Source of the DNA: Flavobacteriales bacterium
Lineage (GTDB): Bacteria > Bacteroidota > Bacteroidia > Flavobacteriales_D > Crocinitomicaceae
Length of the DNA: 59,954 bases
NCBI GenBank assembly: GCA_947449575.1
Contig: CANFRV010000001.1
Location: 153,121-213,074 of the forward strand
Direction: 5' to 3'
Below are positions 9,171-18,434 of this stretch, piece by piece (the stretch's first letter is position 1; each line of letters starts with the position of its first letter). Position numbers and translations under genes: made by a program. The notes below the pieces were generated by a model. The model was not told where the DNA came from, did not search any database, and saw only the letters and a program-made list of their open reading frames with translations.

Positions 9171-9285
9171 GAAATCAGACATGAATTAAAGTAATTTTAT
9201 GCGTTTACTTTCCGTTATTGGACATTGCCAACCGGCCCTATTACCTAACAAAATTGAAAAAAAAAACAAATAGAAATAATAATTT

Positions 9286-9984
9286 ATGGCAAATTACTTA
9301 ATAATTGGCGCTTCTTCAGGAATAGGAAAAAAATTGGCAGAACAACTTTCCGAATCAGGTCATCAGGTATTTGGAACGTATTGTAAAAATGAAATTCAGT
9401 CAGAGAATGCTTTACTTCAATTTTATCCAATGAATGTTTTGGATGAACACATTGCATTTGATTTTTTACCCGAAACTTTAAATGGAGTTATATATTGTCC
9501 TGGAAGTATCAACTTGCGACCATTTGAAAGAATAAAACCAGCTGATTTTATCAGTGATTATAACTTACAAGTTGTTGGCGCAATAAAAACGATACAAGCA
9601 GTTGCTCCGAAATTAAAGAATAGCGACAATGCTGCCATCCTCTTATTTTCTACCGTTGCTGTTCAAGTGGGGTTGCCATTTCATTCGCAAGTAGCTGCAT
9701 CAAAAGGGGCAATCGAAGGTTTAACAAAAGCGTTGGCCGCTGAATATGCTCCAAAAATCAGAATTAATTGCATTGCTCCTTCGTTAACGGATACTCCGCT
9801 TGCTGCTTCATTATTAAATAATGACCAAAAAAGAGAAGCAAACGCTCAACGACACCCATTAAAACGAGTTGGAACAACGGAAGACATAGCCAACATGGTT
9901 GAATTTTTGCTTTCTGAAAAGGCGAGTTGGATCACTGGACAAATACTGCACGTGGATGGCGGTATGTCAACACTAAAAATATAA
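9286..9984 (+). CDS. SDR-family oxidoreductase lacking the catalytic Tyr
   Basis: 232 aa Rossmann protein. The NAD(P) motif 'IGASSGIG' is at residues 7-14, the 'PG' turn replaces the common NNAG ('VIYCPGSIN'), and 'RINCIAPSLTDTP' matches the SDR C-terminal region. At the YxxxK site the sequence is VAASK: K140 is kept but Tyr is replaced by V136. In classical SDRs that Tyr is the catalytic acid/base, so this branch may use another mechanism or bind nucleotide only. It is followed after 5 bp by an SRPBCC gene; in Flavobacteria such SDR/SRPBCC pairs are often near photolyase/cryptochrome genes, though none is here. Confidence 0.85.
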   Translation: MANYLIIGASSGIGKKLAEQLSESGHQVFGTYCKNEIQSENALLQFYPMNVLDEHIAFDFLPETLNGVIYCPGSINLRPFERIKPADFISDYNLQVVGAIKTIQAVAPKLKNSDNAAILLFSTVAVQVGLPFHSQVAASKGAIEGLTKALAAEYAPKIRINCIAPSLTDTPLAASLLNNDQKREANAQRHPLKRVGTTEDIANMVEFLLSEKASWITGQILHVDGGMSTLKI

Positions 9985-9989
9985 AAAGT

Positions 9990-10460
9990 ATGGCATTTTA
10001 TCAATTAATTAAAACGCAAAAAGTACCAGTTTCTCTAGAAGAGATATGGGATTTTATTTCTTCTCCGATAAATTTAAAAGAAATAACACCCGAGCACATG
10101 GGTTTTACAGTAACGGGGAATACGGGTGCAGAAAAAATGTATCCAGGAATGATTATTACCTACAAAGTAAGTCCAATTTTGGGAATTAAACTCAATTGGA
10201 TGACAGAAATTACGCAAGTACGTGTGTATGAATATTTTGTAGATGAACAAAGAATTGGCCCTTACAAAATGTGGCATCACCAGCATAAAATAGAACAAAT
10301 CGAAGGCGGTGTTTTAATGACAGATATAGTTACGTATCAGCCTCCCATGGGATTTTTGGGTGCTCTTGCTAATTCATTATTTATAAAAAAACAACTGCAA
10401 CAAATTTTTGATTACAGAACAATTGCGTTGGAAAAACGCTTTGGGAAATTTGGGGATTGA
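9990..10460 (+). CDS. SRPBCC-family ligand-binding protein
   Basis: 156 aa from the ATG at 9990. The frame is open from 9927, but that would overlap the SDR by 58 bp, whereas 'MAFYQLIKTQKVPVSLEEIWDF' is the usual family start. It has the helix-grip pattern: 'ISSPINLKEITPE' near the N-terminus, 'GMIITYKV' strand, 'EYFVDEQRIGPYKMWHHQH' and a C-terminal helix 'FDYRTIALEKRFG'. Members of this group (labelled SRPBCC or cell-division inhibitor-like) have an unproven role; a hydrophobic ligand in the cavity is likely. Co-transcribed with the SDR. Confidence 0.82.
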   Translation: MAFYQLIKTQKVPVSLEEIWDFISSPINLKEITPEHMGFTVTGNTGAEKMYPGMIITYKVSPILGIKLNWMTEITQVRVYEYFVDEQRIGPYKMWHHQHKIEQIEGGVLMTDIVTYQPPMGFLGALANSLFIKKQLQQIFDYRTIALEKRFGKFGD

Positions 10461-10614
10461 GGATTTTGCATAGGAGTAATAGGATTTGAAAGCATGCTTT
10501 TTAATTAGATGATTGCTGAAATAAACTTTGTTATTGATTCTCAATCCATCAAAAGACTTTCATCCTAAATTCTTACTTTAGCGTTCAATTATTAATTGTT
10601 TTTTTCCAAAGTAT

Positions 10615-11367
10615 ATGTTTTTGTTGGTAGATGTATTTCAGATGATTAGCACTATTTTAATTGTTGCACTTCTCTTTTTGGGGTTTAAAGTGTTCGAAAC
10701 GTCTTGGTCCTATAAAATAAGTAAACCTGCTAATTGGGAAAAAAGCCTACTAAAAGGGAATATTTCTAAGAAATTAAAAAAGATGGAGCGTACCTATAGA
10801 GATAAAGTTCGCTTGTATAATTTTTGGTTTCAAATTGAGCGTTTAAAAAGATTAAACATCGAAGGCGCCTTTGTTGAAGTAGGAGTGTATCAAGGCGAGA
10901 CTGCAGAAATGATTCATGAAATGGATTCCACTAGAAATCTTCATCTTTTTGATACATTCGAAGGTTTTGATAGAAAAGATTTAGAAAAAGAGAATTTTAA
11001 AGATGAACGATATACAACGGATAATTTCTCAGACACAAAGTTAGAAGAAGTAAAAGAGCTTTTTAAAGACAGTGCCAACGTGTATTTCTACAAGGGCTAT
11101 TTTCCTGAAACTGCTAAAGATCTCCGTGAGGATAGATTTTCTTTCGTTCATTTGGATGCTGATTTATATAAGCCGACCATTGACGCATTGCATTATTTTT
11201 ATCCAAAACTTTCTCCGGGTGGCGTTATTATTATTCATGATTATAACCACACGTGGGAAGGTATTCGTGTAGCAATCGATGAATTTATTGTGACTATTCC
11301 TGAGTCATTAATTGAAATTTCTGATTGGCAAGGCAGCGCAATGATTATTAAGAATTGGAAGGATTGA
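10615..11367 (+). CDS. TylF/MycF-type SAM-dependent methyltransferase, membrane-anchored
   Basis: 250 aa. One N-terminal membrane helix (residues ~8-25), then a class-I methyltransferase of the TylF family: motif I 'GAFVEVGVYQGETAEM', 'LHLFDTFEGFD', the metal/substrate region 'FVHLDADLYKPTIDAL' and 'GGVIIIHDYNHTWEGI'. TylF/MycF/NovP enzymes methylate sugar hydroxyls. The substrate here may be a glycan or polyketide sugar, but the neighbouring genes give no hint. The start at 10615 is preferred because it lies before the membrane helix; Met10 is the alternative. Confidence 0.85.
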   Translation: MFLLVDVFQMISTILIVALLFLGFKVFETSWSYKISKPANWEKSLLKGNISKKLKKMERTYRDKVRLYNFWFQIERLKRLNIEGAFVEVGVYQGETAEMIHEMDSTRNLHLFDTFEGFDRKDLEKENFKDERYTTDNFSDTKLEEVKELFKDSANVYFYKGYFPETAKDLREDRFSFVHLDADLYKPTIDALHYFYPKLSPGGVIIIHDYNHTWEGIRVAIDEFIVTIPESLIEISDWQGSAMIIKNWKD

Positions 11368-11437
11368 ATTGATTGTGAAATAAAGGTGGTATTCCCATTG
11401 AAAAGTGCCAATACACGTGTTTTTTCAAGTAGAAATA

Positions 11438-12556
11438 TTATTTGTAAATAGTTCGAAGTAGCACTTCCCATTTTTCTGAACTGCAGTAATTTTCCAGATG
11501 ATGTTGTTTTCCAATGGCTGAAAAATCAAGAATTTCTAGGGGAGAATTTGTGAATTTCACTAAAAAATCTTCTTTCAAAAGGAACGCTGCGTTTTTATAA
11601 TTACAGCCAAGCGTAGTGTTTCCATATTGGTAAGGTCCAGGACCGAAAAGCAGCAATTTATTATCTTTTTTTCTTAAAGCAAAATCTTTTTCATTGTAAA
11701 TAATCACTAATCGATAGTTATCCTTGCTTTTATAATCACACGATGAATGACGTTGATAATAATGCTGGTCAATCAAATCGGCTGAAATCGCGGGAGCAAT
11801 TAAACAAATGTTAATATTTTGGTTAGACGGTGTTGGAGAATTGTTATTTTCTATATCAAGTAGAGCGTGCAAAGCGACTTTTGCTCCAAGACTATGCGAA
11901 AAAATATGGATGGTATCATAGTGCATCGAAGTAAGGATTTTTTTAAATGATTGTCCAACCAAAGCCGCATTCTCTTGAGCTTTTAGATACAATTGAAACA
12001 GGGGCTGGTTATTTTTAGCACTTGCAGAAAAGCAACAATCATACATTCCATCCCAGTATATTTCAACAAAATTTGTGTTGGAAGGTTGAATTTCAGTGAT
12101 CGATTTTTTTATATTTTGAAAACTCAAAGGAGAAGAAATATCCCCATTCTGCGCATCAAATGATTTTCTAAAGCCATGGATTAAAAAGGTGACAGAAGTA
12201 TACTCGTGCTTTATTCTGTTTATTTCAGTTGAGTAGTATGCCGCTATCGAATCATTTAAAGTAGAACAGTTTTCAGCATTGAACATCGAAAAAGAGCAAT
12301 TATATGCTTTTGAGATTGTCAAAAAGGAACGTTGATGTGCAGAATACCAATTTCTTAGTGAGGAATTACAGCTATCTAAGGACGAATCAGAAATGAAATA
12401 ATTGGGATATAGAAATCCTTCCTTGTCGAAGAATATTGCTGTATTTGTACTTTTCTGCTCGCGTTCTCCATATAAGACATGGCCAGATTGTGCATGAAAT
12501 TTCAGTGTGCTAAATAAGCAAAAGATGAGCCAATAGAAAGTACTATTTTTTTGCAT
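11438..12556 (-). CDS. Exported alpha/beta hydrolase (DUF900-like)
   Basis: 372 aa with an N-terminal signal peptide (about 1-22, 'FHAQ|SG'). The hydrolase nucleophile elbow is 'FSHSLGAKVAL', preceded by the oxyanion strand 'VTFLIHGFRKSFD', the pattern of DUF900/lipase-type hydrolases. Several Cys residues (e.g. 'SLDSCNSSL', 'ENCSTL', 'YDCCF') fit an oxidised periplasmic or secreted protein. No T9SS tail, so periplasm or inner leaflet of the outer membrane is likely. Substrate unknown; an ester is the conservative guess. Confidence 0.75.
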   Translation of the reverse strand: MQKNSTFYWLIFCLFSTLKFHAQSGHVLYGEREQKSTNTAIFFDKEGFLYPNYFISDSSLDSCNSSLRNWYSAHQRSFLTISKAYNCSFSMFNAENCSTLNDSIAAYYSTEINRIKHEYTSVTFLIHGFRKSFDAQNGDISSPLSFQNIKKSITEIQPSNTNFVEIYWDGMYDCCFSASAKNNQPLFQLYLKAQENAALVGQSFKKILTSMHYDTIHIFSHSLGAKVALHALLDIENNNSPTPSNQNINICLIAPAISADLIDQHYYQRHSSCDYKSKDNYRLVIIYNEKDFALRKKDNKLLLFGPGPYQYGNTTLGCNYKNAAFLLKEDFLVKFTNSPLEILDFSAIGKQHHLENYCSSEKWEVLLRTIYK

Positions 12557-12727
12557 GCATTCTAATTTATTGACATAAAGATACTAATTTTCGAATTCTG
12601 AATAGTTTTTCAATCGATTGATGAATGAATAGCTTTTAACGTTAATGAAGTTGGTATCTAATTTTATGTGTGAAATCATTTAATTATAAATTTTAGTTCA
12701 TTTTGGGATGAATTGATAACGTTATAA

Positions 12728-12741
12728 ATGATACTTATCAT
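12728..12741. promoter_or_regulatory. FNR/DNR-like operator upstream of RIC gene
   Basis: ATGAT-ACTT-ATCAT contains the full TGAT-N4-ATCA core of CRP/FNR-family sites. It is centred ~70 bp upstream of the predicted transcription start (near 12805), a distance used by class-I activators. A perfect 10-bp palindrome ATAACGTTAT lies just upstream at 12716-12725. RIC genes are classically induced by nitric oxide through such regulators; the link here is inferred. Confidence 0.5.
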
Positions 12742-12791
12742 GTTTTGGACTAATAAGAGACTTTTTAATCTTTTATTGATGTACTCTTGTG

Positions 12792-12799
12792 TATTTTTG
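12792..12799 (+). promoter_or_regulatory. Putative -7 box (TATTTTTG) of RIC gene
   Basis: Exact TAnnTTTG match 29 bp before the ATG at 12829. A TTG at 12776-12778 gives a spacer of only 13 bp, shorter than usual, which would suit an activator-dependent promoter. Confidence 0.5.
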
Positions 12800-12828
12800 T
12801 TCCAGATATAATACTTAAAATAAATACG

Positions 12829-13776
12829 ATGGAAACTTTAGACGTAACAGCAATAGAACCAAGATTTAAGCACCCAACTATATTTGAAAAATTTGATGAA
12901 TTACTGGAAGGTTCAGCCTTTGTTATTTACAATGATCACGATCCAAAACCACTATATTATCAAATGATTGCCGAAAGAGGTCAAGTTTTTGAATGGGAGT
13001 ATTTGGACGAAGGTCCTTTGACGTGGCAAGTGAAAATCACGAAATTAAATCTTGGAGCAAAACCTAAAACGATAGGGGAGTTGGTGGCAAATGATTATAG
13101 AAAAGCAGAGGTTTTCAGAAAATTTGGTCTCGACTTTTGCTGCGGAGGGAAAAAATCAGTGAAAGAGGCTTGCAATGCAAAAGGAATTGATCCTGAAGAA
13201 GTTGAGGAATCATTGGACGCAATTGAAAATCAAATCATTGATCACATACATGATTTTAAAAGTTGGGAAATTGGCTTTTTAGCGGATTATATTTTAAACA
13301 CGCACCACAAATATGTGGTTGATTCGTTGCCTATGTTGTATCAATTAACAGAAAAAGTAGCTAGACGCCATGGAGATGTGCATCCTGAATTAATCGAAAT
13401 CGAACGTTTATTTAATTTGGTAGCAGATGAGTTAAGCAGTCATATGATGAAGGAAGAAAATGTGCTTTTCCCGTATATCAAAGAATTATCGGTAGCAAAA
13501 ATGAATGGTACAAAAATGGAACAGTCAACTTTTGGCTCGATTCAACATCCAATTCGAATGATGGAAAGTGACCATACCTTGGTGGGAGGTTTTTCTGAGA
13601 AAATGAATGAGTTAAGTGCTGGCTATACTCCTCCAGAAAATGCTTGTGCGTCTTATTCCGTTTTATTTCATAAATTAAATGAATTCGAAAAAGATTTACA
13701 TCAACATATTCATTTAGAAAATAACATTCTTTTTCCGGCAGCCATTGAACTAGAAAAGGAACTTTTAGGACTTTAA
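12829..13776 (+). CDS. ric: DUF2249-RIC fusion: iron-sulfur cluster repair di-iron protein
   Basis: 315 aa from the ATG at 12829; the frame is open to a TTG at 12787, but the promoter box lies inside that extension. Residues 1-75 are a DUF2249 domain ('IYNDHDPKPLYYQM', 'FEWEYLDEGPLTWQV'). Residues ~80-135 are the ScdA_N domain with its 'FGLDFCCGGKKSVKEAC' motif, and the rest is a hemerythrin-like four-helix bundle with His/Glu ligands ('HHKYVVDSLP', 'EENVLFPYI', 'ESDHTLVGG', 'HIHLENNILFP'). RIC/YtfE/ScdA proteins repair Fe-S clusters damaged by NO or peroxide. The FNR-like site upstream fits stress control. Monocistronic. Confidence 0.9.
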   Translation: METLDVTAIEPRFKHPTIFEKFDELLEGSAFVIYNDHDPKPLYYQMIAERGQVFEWEYLDEGPLTWQVKITKLNLGAKPKTIGELVANDYRKAEVFRKFGLDFCCGGKKSVKEACNAKGIDPEEVEESLDAIENQIIDHIHDFKSWEIGFLADYILNTHHKYVVDSLPMLYQLTEKVARRHGDVHPELIEIERLFNLVADELSSHMMKEENVLFPYIKELSVAKMNGTKMEQSTFGSIQHPIRMMESDHTLVGGFSEKMNELSAGYTPPENACASYSVLFHKLNEFEKDLHQHIHLENNILFPAAIELEKELLGL

Positions 13777-13985
13777 AATAGTTAAATATTCCCTTCATTT
13801 TCACTCTAATAAAATGGATTGTAAATGTATAATTAACTATATTACAGTAATTTGAGTTCATATTCTTCGATGAATACTTTCTCTATTGTTTTATAGATGC
13901 TTTATTTCTACTTGCATAGTAAAAAGGGATAGAAAATTTAATTTTTTTCCTCCCAATTATTGAAAGAATATGTAGTTAAAAATAG

Positions 13986-13993
13986 TATTTTTG
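13986..13993 (+). promoter_or_regulatory. Putative -7 box (TATTTTTG) of heme A synthase
   Basis: TAnnTTTG match 19 bp before the ATG; a TTG sits at 13970-13972 with a short (13-bp) spacer. Same arrangement as in front of the RIC gene. Confidence 0.4.
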
Positions 13994-14012
13994 TGACATA
14001 TTTTTTGGTGCT

Positions 14013-15062
14013 ATGAAGGACAAACAGGTTATATTTTGGTTGAGATCTGGTATCGTGATGATTATGATTATGATTACGATCGGAGGAATTACGCGTTTGA
14101 CAGGTTCAGGTCTATCTATCACGGAATGGAAAGTGGTGGGTGGAACAATTCCTCCCATTACGGATGCTGAATGGCAAGTAGCTTTTGAGAAATATCAAAA
14201 AACTCCTGAGTTTATCTTAGAAAATTCAGATATGAAAATCGAAGGTTTTAAAACCATTTTTTTCTGGGAATATATTCATCGTCTATGGGGAAGAATAATG
14301 GGTTTTGTGTTCTTTATTCCTTATTTATATTTTTGGAAAAAAGGCTATTTCAAGGCAAATGGTTTAAATAGAAAAATGTTTTTAGTATTGATTTTAGGTG
14401 GACTGCAAGGTGCTTTGGGTTGGTTTATGGTGGCCAGTGGTTTAGTTGATCAACCAGATGTCAGTCATTATCGATTAACCGCTCATTTATTGATGGCATT
14501 ATTGCTTATCTCCTATTTATTTTGGTTGATTTATGAAGTGAAAATGGTAGCCGGCGCAACAGAAAAGAAAACACACCATCCGTTGAATTTTTTACTAAAA
14601 AATACGCTGGGAATTATTATACTGCAGTTAGTTTACGGTGGATTTATGTCGGGTAAAAAAGCAGCTTATGCTTATCCAACGTATCCAGATATGGCAGGAA
14701 AAATGATTCCTGATGATTTATGGCACGAGGGAGGACTTAGTAATCTTTCAGAGAATGTAACGACCATCCATTTTATTCATCGATTATTGCCATGGATTAT
14801 TGCCGTTTTACTGATATATATTGTTGTGAAGTTGAGAAAAATACCTGCTGATTTTCTACGTTTAAAAGGAAATGTGATTTTAATTTTCTGCTTACTAGCG
14901 CTTCAAATAACCTTAGGAATCAAGACAGTACTTTTAGATGAAGGGAGAATTTCTGCCTTTTGGGGAACATCTCATCAAGTAGTGGGTGTTAGCTTCTTTT
15001 TAGCAATTTGGTGGTTGTATCTTTCCCTAACACGTGTTCCAAAAGGTAAATTAGCGGAATAA
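14013..15062 (+). CDS. ctaA: Heme A synthase, COX15/CtaA family
   Basis: 349 aa integral membrane protein with eight predicted helices. It oxidises the C8 methyl of heme O to heme A, for cytochrome aa3-type oxidase. Conserved parts visible: N-terminal 'GGITRLTGSGLSITEWKVV', the heme-ligand motifs 'FFWEYIHRLWGR' and 'VSHYRLTAHL' in the first half, and 'IHFIHRLLPW' and 'FWGTSHQVVG' in the second half. The length and the 'GTIPP' motif match the COX15 (proteobacterial/mitochondrial) type. No oxidase genes are in the window. Confidence 0.93.
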   Translation: MKDKQVIFWLRSGIVMIMIMITIGGITRLTGSGLSITEWKVVGGTIPPITDAEWQVAFEKYQKTPEFILENSDMKIEGFKTIFFWEYIHRLWGRIMGFVFFIPYLYFWKKGYFKANGLNRKMFLVLILGGLQGALGWFMVASGLVDQPDVSHYRLTAHLLMALLLISYLFWLIYEVKMVAGATEKKTHHPLNFLLKNTLGIIILQLVYGGFMSGKKAAYAYPTYPDMAGKMIPDDLWHEGGLSNLSENVTTIHFIHRLLPWIIAVLLIYIVVKLRKIPADFLRLKGNVILIFCLLALQITLGIKTVLLDEGRISAFWGTSHQVVGVSFFLAIWWLYLSLTRVPKGKLAE

Positions 15063-15090
15063 TAGACACGGCCGTAAATTGCCTCTTATT

Positions 15091-15594
15091 TTAAGAATGG
15101 AATGGTTTTATATATACATGGGTACTTTCTCCATTTTCCCTGTCATTTTCAATGATTTTATCTAAAATAAAACCAGTATTTAAATAGATCTTATTGGATA
15201 TATTCGATTGATTTGTTTCGATAACAATTTCATTACAAGTGATTTTTTGATCACTAATAAATCGCAAAAAGTCTTGTACCAATCGTTCCCCCCATTTTTT
15301 TCCTCTTTCAGATTCTTTAATCAAAAGTTCAGTAATAAGTAATGAATCCTCTCGAATACTGAAACCGATGTAGCCAACTTTCTTACTGTTTATTGTATAA
15401 AGTAGTAAAGTGACTTCGTTGGTCAGATAAACGGTGCGCCAAGCTTCTATGTTTCCTTCGATTTGGTACAGATTTGTGTCGATGTATTCCTTTTTTCTAA
15501 TCCACGATTTTTCCCATTCGATATAGATTTCATGGAACAATAAATCGAATTCAGTTGTAATATCCAACTTTGAAAATGGGCTATGTAAATACAT
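15091..15594 (-). CDS. GNAT-family N-acetyltransferase
   Basis: 167 aa single GNAT domain: 'KVGYIGFSIREDSLLITELLI' (central strands), acetyl-CoA loop 'KESERGKKWGERLVQDFL' in place of the R/QxxGxG/A motif, and 'NISNKIYLNTGFILDKI' at the C-terminus. The substrate cannot be inferred. Ends 29 bp from the convergent heme A synthase gene; separated by 69 bp from the MOSC gene on the same strand. Confidence 0.82.
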   Translation of the reverse strand: MYLHSPFSKLDITTEFDLLFHEIYIEWEKSWIRKKEYIDTNLYQIEGNIEAWRTVYLTNEVTLLLYTINSKKVGYIGFSIREDSLLITELLIKESERGKKWGERLVQDFLRFISDQKITCNEIVIETNQSNISNKIYLNTGFILDKIIENDRENGESTHVYIKPFHS

Positions 15595-15663
15595 CGGTAA
15601 TTATTTCAATTGGAATAACATATCTCAAATATAGAAGATTATCTATCACGTTCGATCTATTTT

Positions 15664-16302
15664 TCAAATAAAACGTTCTATTTGTTTTTTAAAACTTTGT
15701 GCGAGAAACGGATTTTTAATTGCTTTTAGTAAGAGCGGTCTTAATTTTGCATTATTTCCAGAATAATTAAGTTGAAATGCTTCACAAATTGAAATACTAT
15801 CTTCGCAACGCGTCAGAAGTTCCATCTTGTCACCTGGCTTCACGAGTCCTTCTTCCAAAATTTTCACATAAATCCCCGGGAATCCATAGTCTATAAATTG
15901 TTTGATAATTTGTTGGGTTCCGAAACGGATTCCTAATTTGTAGCAGGGTTGACGCGGTTGAGTCACTTGCACAATAGAAGTGCCAATTTGATATATGTCA
16001 CCAATATAAATGGATGATTCATCTATTTCTGAGATGGTTAGGTTTTCTCCAAAGATTCCCCAATTCCACTCAAGTTCTGGGTACAAATTTTCCCAATAAG
16101 AGTAATGTTTTGAAGAAAAAATATAACATGCTTTATCAATTCCACTGTGGTTTTTTAAATCACCAACATAATCAGATACAACGAATTGTTTGGTTAAAAA
16201 GATCCCCTCTGAAGTTGGGATTTTATAAATTCCTGTTTCTTCCTTTTTTTTATTCCAAATAATCGTGGTTGGTTGAGATAAGTTCGTTGAAATAACTTCC
16301 AT
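15664..16302 (-). CDS. MOSC domain-containing protein (YiiM-like)
   Basis: 212 aa. MOSC domain over most of the length: 'NHSGIDKACYIFSSKHYSYWE', 'FGENLTISEID', 'GDIYQIGTSIVQVTQPRQPCYKLGIRF' region with the conserved Cys of 'QPRQPCYKL', and a C-terminal helical extension after ~170 as in YiiM. Related enzymes reduce N-hydroxylated bases using molybdenum cofactor. A molybdenum role would fit the formate dehydrogenase operon that starts ~450 bp away in the opposite direction, but shared regulation is not shown. Confidence 0.85.
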   Translation of the reverse strand: MEVISTNLSQPTTIIWNKKKEETGIYKIPTSEGIFLTKQFVVSDYVGDLKNHSGIDKACYIFSSKHYSYWENLYPELEWNWGIFGENLTISEIDESSIYIGDIYQIGTSIVQVTQPRQPCYKLGIRFGTQQIIKQFIDYGFPGIYVKILEEGLVKPGDKMELLTRCEDSISICEAFQLNYSGNNAKLRPLLLKAIKNPFLAQSFKKQIERFI

Positions 16303-16751
16303 AAAAATATATTTTTCACACTAATTATGCCGTTTTTTTTCATCAATAATTCTTGCCTTAGAAGCAAAATCGTTCTTTTTTTGATTTATTCAAATCAATT
16401 TTTTATCTTTTAAAAGAAAGATCTTTATGCAGCTCCTGATGAATTTCGGTGATCAAAAATAGGTTTTATTTCTCAATTCTTTCCAACTTCTAGTGAATAT
16501 TACAAATGGAAATCTGCATTTTCAAGTTTATCTTATTACAGTGTAAGGTCTTATTTATCAAATTTTTCTTAGAGAATATTCTCGTTAGTACAAGTTATTT
16601 TCTTATATTTAATTTTTTGATTTGATAGTTATAGAGATGCGTCTTCACAATTAAACATCTTTCGCGTAAAATAGAATGACTAAATATCCAAAAAAAAAGG
16701 TATTTTAGGCATTCAATAACAGGCTAATAAAATAGAAAACAACTTTTAACT
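16303..16751. other. Divergent intergenic region with two inverted repeats
   Basis: 449 bp between the MOSC gene and the formate operon. It contains an inverted repeat TTGATTT-ATTC-AAATCAA at 16381-16398, followed on the plus strand by a T run, and a perfect 12-bp palindrome GAGAATATTCTC at 16572-16583. The palindrome could be an operator for fhs; the first could be a stem-loop. No exact TAnnTTTG box was found near fhs. No ORF of interest. Confidence 0.45.
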
Positions 16752-18434
16752 ATGAATACAAAACCATTAACGGATCTCGAAATTGCGACAGCGGCAGAAA
16801 TACTTCATATAAACACAATTGCGGATAAAATAGGAATTGACAGGGATGATTTAGAATACTATGGAAAATACAAATCCAAGTTACCCTTAAGTTTGATTGA
16901 TGAAGAGAAAGTCGCTACTAGTAATTTAATTCTTGTAAGTGCGATTAATCCAACACCTGCAGGAGAAGGGAAGACGACCGTTTCTATTGGGTTAACAGAT
17001 GGGTTAAATAAAATCGGTAAAAAAGCAATGGTGGTTTTAAGAGAACCTTCTCTAGGACCCGTTTTTGGTATGAAAGGTGGAGCTGCTGGAGGTGGTTATT
17101 CTCAAGTAATTCCAATGGTGGATATTAATCTTCATTTTACAGGTGATTTTTCTGCGATCGAAAAAGCAAATAATTTACTTTCTGCATTAATTGACAACAA
17201 CATTCAAAGTAAAACAAGGAATTTAAATATCGATCCTCGCACAATTGTTTGGAAAAGGGTAATGGATATGAATGATCGTTCCTTAAGACAGATGGTCATT
17301 GGTATTGGAGGTACCGCAAATGGAATTCCACGAGAAACAGGTTTTAACATTACTGCCGCTTCTGAAGTGATGGCGATTCTGTGTTTAGCAAAAGATTTTG
17401 CTGATTTAAAACAACGATTAGGAAATATTTTTATAGGATATACTTTTGATAAACGTCCTGTGTATGCTAGAGAACTGAAAGCGGAGGGCGCGATGGCAAT
17501 TCTTCTAAAAGATGCGATTAAGCCAAATTTAGTGCAAACATTAGAAGGAAATCCGGCAATTATTCATGGTGGACCTTTTGCTAATATTGCGCAGGGAACA
17601 AATTCGATTATCGCTACAAAAATGGGAATGTCTTTGAGCGAATATGTAGTTACTGAGGCTGGTTTTGGAGCAGATCTTGGAGCAGAGAAATTCCTAGATA
17701 TTAAATGCCCAGTTGGAGGATTGAAACCAAAAGCATTGGTGATTGTGGCTACTGTGAGAGCACTTCGTCATCATGGAGGAGCCAAACCTGAAGAATACAA
17801 TACTCCAAATATGGAATATATCAAAAAAGGCTTTGAGAATTTAGAAAAACACATTGAGAATTGTAAGAAATTCGGTCTAACAGCAGTGGTTGCAATCAAT
17901 AATTTTTTCACTGATACAGAGGAAGAGATAAATTATATTATCGATAAATGTTCAGATTTAGGAGTGAAGGCTGTAGTTTCGAAAGGTTGGGGTGACGGTG
18001 GAAATGGGACCATGAATTTGGCGCAAGCTGTCGTTGATGTGATTGAAAGCAAGAAAAATAATTATCATCAATTATATGATTGGAATTTATCAATAGAGGA
18101 TAAAATTAAAACGATTGCTACTGAAATATATGGTGCAGATGATGTCACGTATTCTGCCAAAGCAAAATCTCAATTGAAAGAATTTGATAAATTAGGAGTC
18201 AATGGATTTCCCATTTGCATGGCCAAAACACAAAAATCATTTTCTGACGATGAGAAAAAAGTAGGCAGACCCACTAATTTTGAAATAAATATTCGTGAGT
18301 TTGAATTAGTCAATGGTGCTGGTTTCGTAGTTGCGATTGTTGGCGATATGATGAGAATGCCAGGTTTGCCGGCAATACCTGCGTCTGAAGGAATGGATAT
18401 AGATAATGATGGCAATATTACTGGACTTTCTTAA
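16752..18434 (+). CDS. fhs: Formate--tetrahydrofolate ligase
   Basis: 560 aa, normal for Fhs. ATP-dependent formation of 10-formyl-THF from formate and THF in the cytoplasm. P-loop '[15 protein letters not shown]' near residue 65-80, then '[21 protein letters not shown]', 'INLHFTGDF' and '[13 protein letters not shown]' are family signatures. First gene of a four-gene operon; its stop codon overlaps the fdhD start (TAATG). With the formate dehydrogenase downstream it links the folate C1 pool to formate and NADH. Confidence 0.97.
   Translation: MNTKPLTDLEIATAAEILHINTIADKIGIDRDDLEYYGKYKSKLPLSLIDEEKVATSNLILVSAINPTPAGEGKTTVSIGLTDGLNKIGKKAMVVLREPSLGPVFGMKGGAAGGGYSQVIPMVDINLHFTGDFSAIEKANNLLSALIDNNIQSKTRNLNIDPRTIVWKRVMDMNDRSLRQMVIGIGGTANGIPRETGFNITAASEVMAILCLAKDFADLKQRLGNIFIGYTFDKRPVYARELKAEGAMAILLKDAIKPNLVQTLEGNPAIIHGGPFANIAQGTNSIIATKMGMSLSEYVVTEAGFGADLGAEKFLDIKCPVGGLKPKALVIVATVRALRHHGGAKPEEYNTPNMEYIKKGFENLEKHIENCKKFGLTAVVAINNFFTDTEEEINYIIDKCSDLGVKAVVSKGWGDGGNGTMNLAQAVVDVIESKKNNYHQLYDWNLSIEDKIKTIATEIYGADDVTYSAKAKSQLKEFDKLGVNGFPICMAKTQKSFSDDEKKVGRPTNFEINIREFELVNGAGFVVAIVGDMMRMPGLPAIPASEGMDIDNDGNITGLS

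Larger units (their letters stand above)
8878..9285. other. Intergenic region with good promoter and a 15-codon ORF
   Basis: 408 bp. It holds a complete Bacteroidota promoter (9068-9097) and then a short ORF (9123-9170). Between them and the SDR start there are ~115 bp with no clear terminator. The long leader (about 180 nt) ahead of the SDR gene is unusual for this genome. The first ~150 bp contain near-repeats of AAGTTCATA/AAATAAGTTC but nothing I can name. Confidence 0.5.

Noticed and set aside
15067-15074. ACGGCCGT palindrome, also present near 48880
   Set aside because: Two copies of an 8-bp palindrome in 60 kb, both between genes but without shared flanks; chance is enough.
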